Origin: a virus
Reading direction: 5' to 3' (one strand)
Length of the DNA stretch: 20,708 nucleotides
IMG/VR virus record: IMGVR_UViG_3300048672_001760
Span: 1 to 20,708 of that record
Shown here piece by piece: positions 1 through 7,561 of this stretch. The notes below the pieces were generated by a model. The model worked only from the letters and a program-made list of their open reading frames with translations, had not been told where the DNA came from and made no database searches. Positions within the stretch are counted from its first letter, which is position 1, and each line of letters starts with the position of its first letter. The translations under genes and the position numbers were made by a program.

Positions 1-7
1 GCTTTAG

Positions 8-43
8 GGGTGTATAGGGGAGGGTGTGCCCCACTGTACACCC
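8..43. other. Intergenic hairpin after terminase gene
   Basis: A 7-bp arm GGGTGTA (8-14) pairs with TACACCC (37-43), and an inner GGGG (17-20) pairs with CCCC (29-32). It sits just past the stop of the large terminase on the minus strand, in the short spacer before the next gene, which is off the window. There is no T-run, so it is not a classical terminator. It belongs to a set of G/C-tract hairpins found at gene borders in this window. Confidence 0.4.
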
Positions 44-68
44 TTCCGCTTCCAATCATCTTGATAGG

Positions 69-1679
69 CTATTGAGATTCACTGTATAGGGTAGCATACT
101 TAAGCAAACCAATAAGCAAAGTATCCATCGCTTCGGTAATGTGGGTAGCGTCTTGAGGTAAGACTTTGCGAGACTTTTCACTACTCTTATCCTTTTTCGT
201 AACAGAATAGTGGTCTTTGTAGTGTATTTTAGTTTGCGTACGTGCAGCACAGTACTCAAATTGGCTAGCATTTTCCATGTTGTACTTAAAATCGAAATCG
301 TACTTGTCACTTCCACCTTTAAGAATATCGCCCCAAATATCGTAGCGGTTTTCTTGTAAGGTTTGAGATAAGTTAATTGCGTTCACATCATATCCTGCGT
401 CGTACAACTCGTTAATTGTACGTACAGCAAATGTTTCATATTCGTCCTTATCTGCATCTCGTCCTTTGGCTGTATTGTCGTAGAAATATACTACCTGTTT
501 GTTGGAATGAAACTGGTAATAGTCCGTGAATAGCTTGACAACATCAGAACGTTTGCCAGGGTGCGTTACATAGAATACCTTGAGCAACTTGATAGTTCTA
601 CCATGCAGCTGTCCAACAACCAGCGATGTTATGTCTGCATTGTAGTCCATACCGATAAACAATGGTTGTTCATCGTCTATGTCACCATCCCACAGACAGT
701 TCCTATCTGCACGATAGTTAATAGATTCGTGTAGCAATGGCATAGGGTTGGTATATCCATGTGTACCAGGCTCTAGACCTGCATAGAAACAGTTATCAAC
801 CGTTTTCGGGATTAGATTCAATACAGCTAGATCAAAGTCTGAATCGCTTGATTTTGTACGATACCAGTTTTTGATGGTATCGACCCCCAAAGCATAGATA
901 TTCTCAAGGCTGGAGGCGAACGAAACATAAGTAAGATCCTTACACTTTTCATTCAACTCAGCGTACATGAGCTTATCGAATTCCTCGTATTTCTGCCTCT
1001 CAGCCTTCGATTTTGCAATTTTGGACTGAGCATTACAATAAGCCCTAATCTCCGCTAATTCCTCAATTTCTGCCTTTCTATCAAGGCTCTCTTGTTCTTT
1101 GTATTTCAATAGCCAGAACTCCGATGGTGTACGTGGCATATCGGTTACATAAACAACGCTCTTGTGAATAGATAGGTGTTCAAAATACTCTTCATTACCA
1201 CGCAAACACTTCAAAGCTTCAGCCACTTTTTTCTCGTTACATAAACGTGCCTCATCGATAATAATCCAGTCAATAGATTCACCATTGGCCAAACTATTAT
1301 AGTTGAATGAGAATAACTTGATAGCAGAACCATTACGAAAAAATATACAGCGCTTATGGTCACGTGGCTTGATGTGTGCATGCTTAAAGCCCTTTGGAGG
1401 CTTCTCAAAACACACAAAATCCCTTCCCTCTACGTAACCAAGGGCTTCCCAGGATTTGACGATTTGAGGGAAAATATGCTCCATCATGTGTTGAAATGAT
1501 GGGCAACCAATGGCACCGACTGATCTAGGCATCAGCACCGCATTAAGTGCTGCCTTGATACCTGTAACACCATAGGTCTTACCTGTACCCCGACCCCAAA
1601 TATTGACTGATAACCTAGCAGGAATTGAATTGGTTATTAGCTGGGCAGAATGGACATATATTTCCTTAGTTTGAATCAT
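69..1679 (-). CDS. Phage terminase large subunit (TerL)
   Basis: This is the motor that packages phage DNA: an N-terminal ATPase translocates DNA into the prohead and a C-terminal RNase H-like nuclease cuts it. Visible motifs are a terminase-type Walker A, WGRGTGKT (28-35); a Walker B, WIIIDEA (138-144); and nuclease acidic residues at GMDYNAD (343-349, Asp345), FYDNTAKGRD (399-408, Asp401) and DATHITEAMD (510-519). At 536 residues it has the usual TerL length and is complete. The ATG at 1679 overlaps the end of the upstream gene by 14 nt, so the two are probably translationally coupled. The residue 190-245 stretch is rich in Lys and Glu and probably helical. The gene is downstream of the capsid genes rather than upstream. 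The family call is firm; the packaging strategy (cos or headful) cannot be told. Confidence 0.93.
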   Translation of the reverse strand: MIQTKEIYVHSAQLITNSIPARLSVNIWGRGTGKTYGVTGIKAALNAVLMPRSVGAIGCPSFQHMMEHIFPQIVKSWEALGYVEGRDFVCFEKPPKGFKHAHIKPRDHKRCIFFRNGSAIKLFSFNYNSLANGESIDWIIIDEARLCNEKKVAEALKCLRGNEEYFEHLSIHKSVVYVTDMPRTPSEFWLLKYKEQESLDRKAEIEELAEIRAYCNAQSKIAKSKAERQKYEEFDKLMYAELNEKCKDLTYVSFASSLENIYALGVDTIKNWYRTKSSDSDFDLAVLNLIPKTVDNCFYAGLEPGTHGYTNPMPLLHESINYRADRNCLWDGDIDDEQPLFIGMDYNADITSLVVGQLHGRTIKLLKVFYVTHPGKRSDVVKLFTDYYQFHSNKQVVYFYDNTAKGRDADKDEYETFAVRTINELYDAGYDVNAINLSQTLQENRYDIWGDILKGGSDKYDFDFKYNMENASQFEYCAARTQTKIHYKDHYSVTKKDKSSEKSRKVLPQDATHITEAMDTLLIGLLKYATLYSESQ

Positions 1680-2268
1680 TTTCGGTGTAGTTTACGCTTT
1701 CGGCTAACTTTTGAAGCACAGGAGAAAGTTGAACTTTCTTCTTAACCATTTGAGATAGGAATTTTGCCACCTTTTCATCCACTGTCTTTTTGTAGTTTGG
1801 TAGTGCTTCTGGATTAGATGTCAAAATAGGGATTGCCATTTCTTCCTCTTTTGGCGCTGGATTGATCCAATTTTCTTTCAGCTTTTGCAAGCCGTTGAGT
1901 GCTGCTGCAATAGCACGTCCATCAGGTTCAATCTTGGAATACTCAGAATCAATCAGTGTCATGTATTCCTGTAACAAATAATCCTGAAGCTCCTCAGGTG
2001 TATAGAGTAGTTGTGGGTTGAACTCCGATACAACTCTGTCGTAGATATGGTATGCTTGAGGTCTACTCAAGTGAAAAATATTCACTAAATCATATATAAT
2101 GTCCCGTCTTGACTTTCGCTCTGATCGGGGCTTCAATATTTCATCCACTACATAATTTTCGTAGCTTTTAGCTTCGAGAACTTTATCCGACAATTCAACT
2201 TTTTTCTTCCTAACTGCTAAATCCTTCAATTTGGTAGAACTAGAACTCTTAGTGGTTATTTTTTTCAT
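1666..2268 (-). CDS. Putative terminase small subunit / DNA-packaging protein
   Basis: A 200-residue protein directly upstream of and overlapping TerL, the usual place for the DNA-recognition partner of the packaging motor. The first 50 residues are Lys/Ser-rich and basic. Residues about 52-90 read as a helix-turn-helix-like segment, with RRDIIYDLVNIFHLSRPQAY as its core. The rest is helical, ending in a basic VEKK-type segment. The ATG at 2268 is 2 nt from the stop of the upstream 82-residue gene. The position and the HTH-like core support a TerS role, but small terminases diverge so much that sequence alone is weak. The neighbouring 82-residue protein competes for this role. Confidence 0.5.
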   Translation of the reverse strand: MKKITTKSSSSTKLKDLAVRKKKVELSDKVLEAKSYENYVVDEILKPRSERKSRRDIIYDLVNIFHLSRPQAYHIYDRVVSEFNPQLLYTPEELQDYLLQEYMTLIDSEYSKIEPDGRAIAAALNGLQKLKENWINPAPKEEEMAIPILTSNPEALPNYKKTVDEKVAKFLSQMVKKKVQLSPVLQKLAESVNYTENDSN

Positions 2269-2270
2269 TC

Positions 2271-2519
2271 TTAGAACTTCTTTTTTTCGTGTTGGTCAAT
2301 CATTTTTTGTGCTTGCTTTTGAGCCTCAGAACTGCCCGAATAAGCAAGAGAAAACTTACTTTGCATCAACTTTGCCTTAGAGATTAGTTGGCCTCTTAAA
2401 ACGGCTGTATCGAACTCTGGGTCGTCAACTGACACACCCACGATTATAGCAAGCTCTTCACGGGTAAAGGCAAATAATCCCGCAAATTGCTCAAGCTCAT
2501 TCTTTTGCTCTGGAGTCAT
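2271..2519 (-). CDS. Small helical protein, TerS-like (alternative small terminase)
   Basis: An 82-residue, mostly helical protein. Its middle, AIIVGVSVDDPEFDTAVLRG, is followed by LISKAKLMQSKFSLAYSGS. This resembles the pattern 'short HTH, then GRxxAKAxLRxxQFKLAxxGN' seen in many small phage terminase or packaging proteins. The start ATG at 2519 overlaps the end of the phospholipase D-like gene by 23 nt and the stop is 2 nt before the next ATG, so it is part of one packed operon with TerL. It could be the true small terminase, with the 200-residue neighbour as a second DNA-binding factor, or a head accessory protein. Confidence 0.4.
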   Translation of the reverse strand: MTPEQKNELEQFAGLFAFTREELAIIVGVSVDDPEFDTAVLRGQLISKAKLMQSKFSLAYSGSSEAQKQAQKMIDQHEKKKF

Positions 2520-3072
2520 TAATTTTTGTGTGTAGATAGTTCTTAGTATGTATTCCTATTTCGAAGCTTGAGAGTACTAATCCAGCCTCATTTTTGTTAT
2601 TTCTAGTCATGTTCTGACTTCCGATAATGGTATAGATTTTGTCCCCCAAATCGATTACTACAGCCTTAGCATGGGACTTTTGAAAACCGATTACAGTTGC
2701 AATTGAACTGCAAAATTGGAAGGCAACAGGCTGGCGCTCCTTGATGCGATAATCCAACAAACAATGTATTTCGTCTAGCTTTCCTTCTTCCTTGAGCTTA
2801 TGAAAAGCTCTTAACGGTTCTTCTGATAGGCCCCAACTTGTGAAGTATAATTTGGCTGGGGTATTACTCTTGAGTATAAGTTGAACGATGAGCTGGTATA
2901 GTGAGAATTTTCCTTCCGAAAAATATAAGCTCGCATCATTGACCTGGCATGACTCAACAAGTTTGGTCAGACCTTCACAGACTGCTACAGACTGAATACT
3001 ACCTGTGAAATGTTCAGGCAAGATTTGAGCTGTCTGTTTGGTTAGGGTTGAAAAACTAATTAAGCCGCTCAT
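2497..3072 (-). CDS. Phospholipase D-like protein with a single HKD motif
   Basis: A 191-residue protein with one clear PLD-superfamily active-site motif: His134-x-Lys136, Asp141, then GSQN (151-154) and a downstream Glu162. That is the HxKx4Dx6GSxN signature. Single-HKD members work as dimers; known examples include Nuc-type endonucleases, phosphodiesterases and PLD-like nucleases. No signal peptide is visible, so action in the cytoplasm or virion is likely. Its ATG overlaps the upstream coiled-coil gene by 17 nt, and its end overlaps the 82-residue gene by 23 nt, placing it inside the packaging block just ahead of the terminase genes. That context suggests a nucleic-acid role such as DNA end processing or host DNA breakdown rather than lipid cleavage. 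The family is well supported; the substrate is inference. Confidence 0.75.
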   Translation of the reverse strand: MSGLISFSTLTKQTAQILPEHFTGSIQSVAVCEGLTKLVESCQVNDASLYFSEGKFSLYQLIVQLILKSNTPAKLYFTSWGLSEEPLRAFHKLKEEGKLDEIHCLLDYRIKERQPVAFQFCSSIATVIGFQKSHAKAVVIDLGDKIYTIIGSQNMTRNNKNEAGLVLSSFEIGIHTKNYLHTKINDSRAKE

Positions 3073-3748
3073 ATTGGTATTCTTCTGGTTGTTCTGTTAG
3101 GTGTGTTTCTATCTTGAGTATTTCAGCTTGTACATTTGCAATGTGCTGCTCTTTACGATCGTCTGGGATCTTGCTCAAGTATGATGGTGTTAGGTAGGTT
3201 TTGATTGTCCTTAATCGGCGCTCAAGACTCTCTCCAGCTTTCAACTCAAGCTTGACATTTTCAGGTCGAGGAAGCATTACTCCATATTTGTCGAAGTGGT
3301 TTGTTTGCTCCCAAAGTTCGTCAGACTCCTCAAGCGTTTTTCGAAGCTCAAACACAGCTTCTTTTGCTTCGTCTGGCTCTAGTGTTGGCTTGCCTTGAAA
3401 GTAGCTTTCGACGTAAAGCACTAGCTCGAAGTGCTTTCTATTTGCCTCTTTGAAAAGCTGTTTTCTACGCTCTACAACCTGCTTAATTTCTGTTGGTGCA
3501 TTAGCAGCTTCGGAGTTGCTCAAAGTAGCTTCAGGAAGCTTTGAAAGTAGCTTTTCTTCCTGTTTAAGCTGTTTTTGAATCTCAATGTGCTCTTTGAGAA
3601 TCCTTTGAAGTGTACCCCTTGTATAGGTGCTTTCTCCTAATGCTGGAAGTACATTCAACCAGCTTGAAGCTGGGTTGTACTTTCTCAAAAGCTCTAATCC
3701 ATGCTCGAACGATTGAGGGTCTTTGAGGTATAATATTAGATCATTCAT
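3056..3748 (-). CDS. Coiled-coil phage protein of unknown function
   Basis: No family recognised. The frame is open from further upstream, but the first 14 codons would be made of a terminator-like hairpin and U-run. I therefore start at the ATG at 3748 (MNDLILYLKD), giving 230 residues. The protein is very rich in Glu, Lys and Leu. Residues about 50-110 and 130-190 look like long helices or coiled coils (for example EIQKQLKQEEKLLSKL). There is no membrane segment or signal. It overlaps the PLD-like gene by 17 nt and sits between head or tail proteins and packaging genes, so a head-completion, scaffold-like or virion-internal role is possible but unproven. Confidence 0.65.
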   Translation of the reverse strand: MNDLILYLKDPQSFEHGLELLRKYNPASSWLNVLPALGESTYTRGTLQRILKEHIEIQKQLKQEEKLLSKLPEATLSNSEAANAPTEIKQVVERRKQLFKEANRKHFELVLYVESYFQGKPTLEPDEAKEAVFELRKTLEESDELWEQTNHFDKYGVMLPRPENVKLELKAGESLERRLRTIKTYLTPSYLSKIPDDRKEQHIANVQAEILKIETHLTEQPEEYQYERLN

Positions 3749-3751
3749 AAC

Positions 3752-3782
3752 AAAAAAAGGGAGGGCAATTTGCCCGCCCTTT
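3752..3782 (-). terminator. Terminator-like hairpin with U-run
   Basis: On the minus strand AAAGGGCGGGCA pairs with TGCCCTCCCTTT (11 pairs and one mismatch, 3-nt loop). It is followed by a run of Ts ending at 3752, for seven Ts in total. It lies between the end of the small head/tail gene block (3820) and the ATG at 3748, only 7 nt ahead of that start codon. It can end the transcript of the structural genes, or partly reduce read-through into the PLD/terminase genes. Confidence 0.7.
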
Positions 3783-3819
3783 GGCTTCACAAGTGATTAG
3801 GTTAGAGGTATTATAGGTG

Positions 3820-4029
3820 CTATTTTTTTGCGACTTCAGCTTTTGTCTCAATAGGTTTTAATTGAGGCAAAAAACCTTTTTCGGAAAGTTGCTCAGCTGT
3901 TTTTAGGGAAATTGTTTCCAAGTCAATCCAGCCATACCCAACAATAAAAAATGGATTTGAAATGATATTTTTTTCGACCAATTCAAAAGTAGCTGCTACT
4001 TGTGGATTGAGGGTTACGTTAAGCGACAT
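3820..4029 (-). CDS. Small conserved-looking structural-block protein
   Basis: A 69-residue protein, unrecognised. The frame is open to 4074, but the ATG at 4029 (MSLNVTLNPQ) overlaps the upstream stop by 11 nt, in keeping with the packed operon, so I chose it. The sequence contains EKNIISNPFFIVGYGWIDLE and ends in a Lys-rich tail, with no membrane or signal features. It is the last gene before the terminator-like hairpin at 3752-3782. Its position after the 184-residue structural candidate suggests a small head-tail joining or accessory protein. Confidence 0.55.
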   Translation of the reverse strand: MSLNVTLNPQVAATFELVEKNIISNPFFIVGYGWIDLETISLKTAEQLSEKGFLPQLKPIETKAEVAKK

Positions 4030-4573
4030 AGTTAATTGCAGTACCACTTGGTAGGTACAAACCACGCAAAACATCGAACGTAATCACAACTGTGATACGT
4101 CCTTTGGTACGTTCGTTTTCAGGTGTGAATCCTGTAATGTAAGCACTTCGATCCGCATCACCATACCAAATACAATCGCCATTGTTCTTTTCGATAACGA
4201 TGTCAAGTGGGGCACCAAGTAAGGATGAAATATAGCCGTTGTTGTCTGGTGTATCGGCTAATTCGAATGTAATTTCGGTCATTACACCTGTAGTCTCCTG
4301 AATGTTACCAATAGGTTTTTGGCTAACTTTCAAGGTCCCAACTTCAACCTCTAATTTTCCGAATGTAGCTGTTCCGAACGCTGGTGCAGTTACTGTTGCT
4401 GTAGCATAAGCAGCACCTTCAACACTTGCTGTTAAATCTGGTCGGACAGGGCGGACTGTGATATCGCTAGACAATGCAATTGCGATATAGTCCTTATATC
4501 CAGCAAGCTTCGATTTTGCATTTGGGTTTCGCAAAATCCTCTGGATTTTTGGTTTTACGATAGTTTGTGGCAT
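4019..4573 (-). CDS. Probable virion structural protein (tail-tube or head-decoration type)
   Basis: A 184-residue, beta-rich protein with low charge, many Val/Thr/Gly residues and alternating hydrophobic strands such as GRITVVITFDVLRGLYLP near the C terminus. This composition and the place two genes after the capsid gene suit a tail-tube, neck or decoration protein. There are no catalytic motifs, signal or membrane segments. The start is an ATG at 4573 after a 59-nt spacer, and its stop overlaps the next gene by 11 nt. No family was recognised with certainty; a tail-tube role is only a guess from shape and context. Confidence 0.55.
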   Translation of the reverse strand: MPQTIVKPKIQRILRNPNAKSKLAGYKDYIAIALSSDITVRPVRPDLTASVEGAAYATATVTAPAFGTATFGKLEVEVGTLKVSQKPIGNIQETTGVMTEITFELADTPDNNGYISSLLGAPLDIVIEKNNGDCIWYGDADRSAYITGFTPENERTKGRITVVITFDVLRGLYLPSGTAINYVA

Positions 4574-4632
4574 TGTAATTTAATAGGTTTAGAATATTCT
4601 AGTAATCTTAAAAGGTGTAGAACAAAGTGGTA

Positions 4633-4971
4633 TTACTTTGAGATTTTCACAAACACTCCAGCATTCAATTCGATTAACTCTTCACATAGGGAAGGATTTG
4701 CCAAAAGTGCCTCATAGTCGTACTCAATACCATTGTATTTGATGAATGGGTACATCAATTTATATTGGACTTTATTCAATGTGACAATTCTATCATCTGC
4801 TGAAGTTTTCCCATTTTGCAATAATTTAACTCGTTCGGTTAATTCAGCAATAACACGGTCTTTTTCCTCTTGAGCTTTAACTCGTTCAGTTAAATCAGCG
4901 ATAATAAGGTCTTTTTCCTCTTGAGTTTGTTCTAATTTTGCTCCTTGAGCATTAGTTTTTGGTTCTGCCAT
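4633..4971 (-). CDS. Capsid-adjacent protein with duplicated coiled coil
   Basis: Starts at MAEPKTNAQG. An in-frame ATG at 4995 is also possible, but the 4971 ATG has the A-rich lead (CAAAAA) typical of this genome. The protein is 112 residues long. Residues about 18-51 are a coiled coil formed by two 17-residue copies, EEKDLIIADLTERVKAQ and EEKDRVIAELTERVKLL. A globular part follows (YPFIKYNGIEYDYEALLANP) and ends in FVKISK. It lies directly after the major capsid gene. Similar small proteins near capsid genes are often head or neck accessories. No function is recognised. Confidence 0.6.
   Translation of the reverse strand: MAEPKTNAQGAKLEQTQEEKDLIIADLTERVKAQEEKDRVIAELTERVKLLQNGKTSADDRIVTLNKVQYKLMYPFIKYNGIEYDYEALLANPSLCEELIELNAGVFVKISK
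4819..4920. repeat. 51-bp in-frame tandem repeat
   Basis: Two 51-bp units (4870-4920 and 4819-4869) encode near-identical 17-residue coiled-coil copies. They share stretches such as GGTCTTTTTCCTCTTGAG on the plus strand. This is a recent slippage-type duplication that extends the coiled coil in register. Confidence 0.75.
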
Positions 4972-5031
4972 TTTTTGAAAATAAGTACGTAACATTTTCA
5001 GCTACGTACTCAAATTGAAGGTTAGAGATAA

Positions 5032-6054
5032 TTAAGAAAGGCTACCGATTCTTACGCCTGCAGGGTCAACAATTTGTACCCCGAAGCAAAGTTTCATCAT
5101 GTAGATGAATAGGTATCCTGCCTCTTGAACTTTGATTGAGCTTGCCATACCAGCTGTATCTGTTCCAACTCGGATACATCCATCTATCACATCGATAATA
5201 CGGTTTGATGTACCTAGCCATGTTGCTGGTGCAATCTTCACGCGTTTTCCTGTATCTTCAAGGTAGATAAACTCGAATACACCACCATCGTATTTTTCAT
5301 ACGTTGGGTCATTCTTATATCGACGTTTGAAGTTACTTTTATAGCGCTTAAACACTTGATGAGATACAAATTGAGTACGCTCAAGTGTCTTATAAGCTAC
5401 GTCGAAATCGTCATCTACTTTTTGGAATGATTCCAACATATTACCTTCGTCTGTAACATTCACCCAACCAGCACCCTCATTGAATGCAGGAATCACCACA
5501 GGGGTTAATTTGTCCAATGGATCAGTTGCAGCAATACATTGTGTAATCATTTTTTCGAGTCCATCGGCTACTAACAAGGCTTTTGGCGTTGTCGTATTAA
5601 CTAAACTCTTATCACCTTTGTAAAAAGTGAAGTTATTAAGTTGAGCCATTGCCTGTTTTGCAAACTCAGCCATAATAATACCTTCATGATATACTTTTTT
5701 GCCTTCGGTGATATTGATTAGCATATCGTTTACAAAAGGCGTACTACGAACATTTTCTGGATCAATTGCTAAGTCTGATTGACCAACACTTACGCTAAGT
5801 TTACGATGTGAATACACTACTTCATCTCCTGTAGTACCTACTGAACCTGTATATGGTTTAAGTATATTGTTAACAGTCAGTTTCATGTACCCTTTCTCAT
5901 TCACTACATCTGTTTCGACAGGAAAATGAGAAACAAATTCGCATTGAGATAATTGTTGGCGCAAGATTTCAGAACCATACTTTTGTGCAAAATTTTGAAG
6001 TTTGGCAACATTTGTAGCATTATTAATGGTACCAATAGGTGTTAATAAACCCAT
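5032..6054 (-). CDS. Major capsid protein (probable)
   Basis: A 340-residue protein with the size, composition and position of an HK97-fold capsid subunit. It comes directly after the S49 protease/scaffold gene and is followed by small head or tail genes. The N-terminal 50 residues are helical and polar, suitable for a scaffold-like or delta region. The middle has regular beta/alpha character. The C-terminal stretch (SIKVQEAGYLFIYMMKLCFG VQIVDPAGV) resembles the end of Bacteroidota phage capsid proteins. There is no signal or membrane span. The ATG is at 6054, preceded by TAAAAAAC. The call rests on context and overall character, because capsid proteins lack strict motifs. Confidence 0.7.
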   Translation of the reverse strand: MGLLTPIGTINNATNVAKLQNFAQKYGSEILRQQLSQCEFVSHFPVETDVVNEKGYMKLTVNNILKPYTGSVGTTGDEVVYSHRKLSVSVGQSDLAIDPENVRSTPFVNDMLINITEGKKVYHEGIIMAEFAKQAMAQLNNFTFYKGDKSLVNTTTPKALLVADGLEKMITQCIAATDPLDKLTPVVIPAFNEGAGWVNVTDEGNMLESFQKVDDDFDVAYKTLERTQFVSHQVFKRYKSNFKRRYKNDPTYEKYDGGVFEFIYLEDTGKRVKIAPATWLGTSNRIIDVIDGCIRVGTDTAGMASSIKVQEAGYLFIYMMKLCFGVQIVDPAGVRIGSLS

Positions 6055-6125
6055 GTTTTTTAGTGGTTAGGTGTTAAACTTGTAGAGGATTATAATTCAG
6101 TTTTAATGGTGTAGAACTATGGTCT

Positions 6126-6554
6126 TTAGGCTTTTATAGCTGTGAACTCTTCGTCGTCTTTTGACTCAGACTCGACCATTTGTTGATTATTGTTTTTAGG
6201 TGGTGTAGAAGTTATTACCGTTTGGTTTTGTCGTGTTTCAACCTTCTCAAGGCGCTCCATTAAAGGATTTAAAACAGCTTTTAAGGATGCCTCAAACGAT
6301 TTCTCTGCATCATTTTTTGCCCCTGGAGTTCCCGCTTCTGTCGCTGTTGTGACAGGTTGAACAGCTGCTGTTGGTACTGTGGGCTGTTGATTGGCATCTG
6401 CGCCAGCTGTTGGTGAAGTTCCTTCTCCAGATTCAGCATTTGGTTCGTCGTTAGTTCCATCTTGGTTTACTTCTTTAAGATCAACCATTGCCTTGATGGC
6501 CTTAATTGCCCAGGCGTTATCGGTTGAAAATGTGTATTGCTTCGGTTTACTCAT
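6126..6554 (-). other. Possible nested scaffold protein (internal start)
   Basis: In-frame ATG at codon 309 of the protease gene, reading MSKPKQYTFSTDNAW. It sits exactly at the boundary between the protease domain and the scaffold-like tail and is preceded by the A-rich CCAAAAAACTACCAAAACA. It would give a 142-residue free scaffold, as lambda Nu3 is made from inside gene C. This is inference from position and start context only. Confidence 0.35.
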
Positions 6555-7478
6555 TGTTTTGGTAGTTTTTTGGGGGGTTGTAGGATTGGATTGTGCAAGC
6601 TCCTGAACATACTGGATGGCTTCTTCAAATGTGCAAATCCCATCAATCAGGCCTTCTTTAAGGGCTTGATCTGCTGTCATATCTGCACCATCCATGGCTC
6701 TTTGGCTGATATCGGGGCGGAATTGCTTAACGAATTCCATAAAGTGTGAATCGAGAGTAAATAGTATCCCTTCTTCGTAGGTCTTATCATTACCTTTTTG
6801 GGCATTTCGATAAGCCTCATTTTTCTTAGGGGATGTTGTAGAGTAGATTGAACGATAGTCAATCCCCATTTTCTGGTAGTATTTTTGAAAGCTCAAGAAG
6901 CTTGTCATAACCCCTACAGAACCAATTAAAACACTTTTTGAAGTGGCTAATATTAGTCTACTTGGTGAGGCTATATAATAGCCTGCTGAGCACGTCATGC
7001 CCTCGGATAGAGTTATAATAGGCTTAGGGTAGTTGGCTTTGTAATTAGCAAGTTCGCTGGTACCAAAAACACTGCCTCCTGGCGTGTTGGATAGCTCTAA
7101 AACACCTACAATCTCACCATCATTCTTGGCTTTTTCATACCAAGACTGGATGGTTTTGGTTCCTGCAGAACCCCAGTAAGTTTCTTGAGTAATTACATCA
7201 TTGATGGGAATTACTAAAACGTTTCCTACCTTAAACGGAGGGTAATAGAAGTAATAATCTTCGATATAGATTTCACCTTGAGCTGAATAACTAGAAATAA
7301 ATCTATTGACTAAATCCTTTTTTGCTTCTAGTGTTGGCTCCTGTTCTATATATGACTTATAATCGCCATTACTGGCATTCTGAAGTATATTGAATATGAG
7401 GTTTTCCGCTACAACTAAATTAATGTGTAGTGGACCTTTGGTTAGGGCATTAAATAGGTATCTATCTCTTTCATTCAT
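6126..7478 (-). CDS. S49-family prohead protease fused to scaffold-like C terminus
   Basis: Residues about 85-295 form a SppA/ClpP-fold S49 peptidase: ELSNTPGGSV (128-137), the nucleophile Ser164 in MTCSAGYYIA (161-170), GSVGVM (186-191) and Lys218/Lys219 in STTSPKKNE as the likely general base. Phage members cleave the scaffold and capsid termini during head maturation. Residues about 300-450 are low-complexity, rich in Pro, Thr, Ala and Glu. They include a predicted coiled coil (MERLEKVETRQ, 407-417) and an acidic tail, as expected of a scaffolding domain. The gene lies immediately upstream of the capsid gene. An internal ATG at codon 309 may give a separate scaffold. The start at 7478 follows a strong terminator at 7520-7554, so a promoter is likely between them. 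Confidence 0.85.
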   Translation of the reverse strand: MNERDRYLFNALTKGPLHINLVVAENLIFNILQNASNGDYKSYIEQEPTLEAKKDLVNRFISSYSAQGEIYIEDYYFYYPPFKVGNVLVIPINDVITQETYWGSAGTKTIQSWYEKAKNDGEIVGVLELSNTPGGSVFGTSELANYKANYPKPIITLSEGMTCSAGYYIASPSRLILATSKSVLIGSVGVMTSFLSFQKYYQKMGIDYRSIYSTTSPKKNEAYRNAQKGNDKTYEEGILFTLDSHFMEFVKQFRPDISQRAMDGADMTADQALKEGLIDGICTFEEAIQYVQELAQSNPTTPQKTTKTMSKPKQYTFSTDNAWAIKAIKAMVDLKEVNQDGTNDEPNAESGEGTSPTAGADANQQPTVPTAAVQPVTTATEAGTPGAKNDAEKSFEASLKAVLNPLMERLEKVETRQNQTVITSTPPKNNNQQMVESESKDDEEFTAIKA

Positions 7479-7519
7479 GCCTCAAAACTCAGCTGTATTT
7501 CAGAGGAATGAAAGGACAA

Positions 7520-7554
7520 AAAAAGGCTATACAATTAGTTTGTATAGCCTTTTT
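7520..7554 (-). terminator. Strong bidirectional intrinsic terminator
   Basis: A 15-bp perfect stem, AAAAAGGCTATACAA with TTGTATAGCCTTTTT, has a 5-nt loop and T-runs on either strand. It lies between the multi-Ig protein gene (stop at 7562) and the protease gene (start at 7478). It would end the fibre/adhesion transcript. Confidence 0.85.
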
Positions 7555-7561
7555 ATAACTC

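Noticed and set aside
4614-6117. GGTGTAGAAC shared by two spacers (4614-4623 and 6108-6117)
   Set aside because: The 10-mer is short and near-copies also occur inside coding DNA, so a shared regulatory role is not supported.
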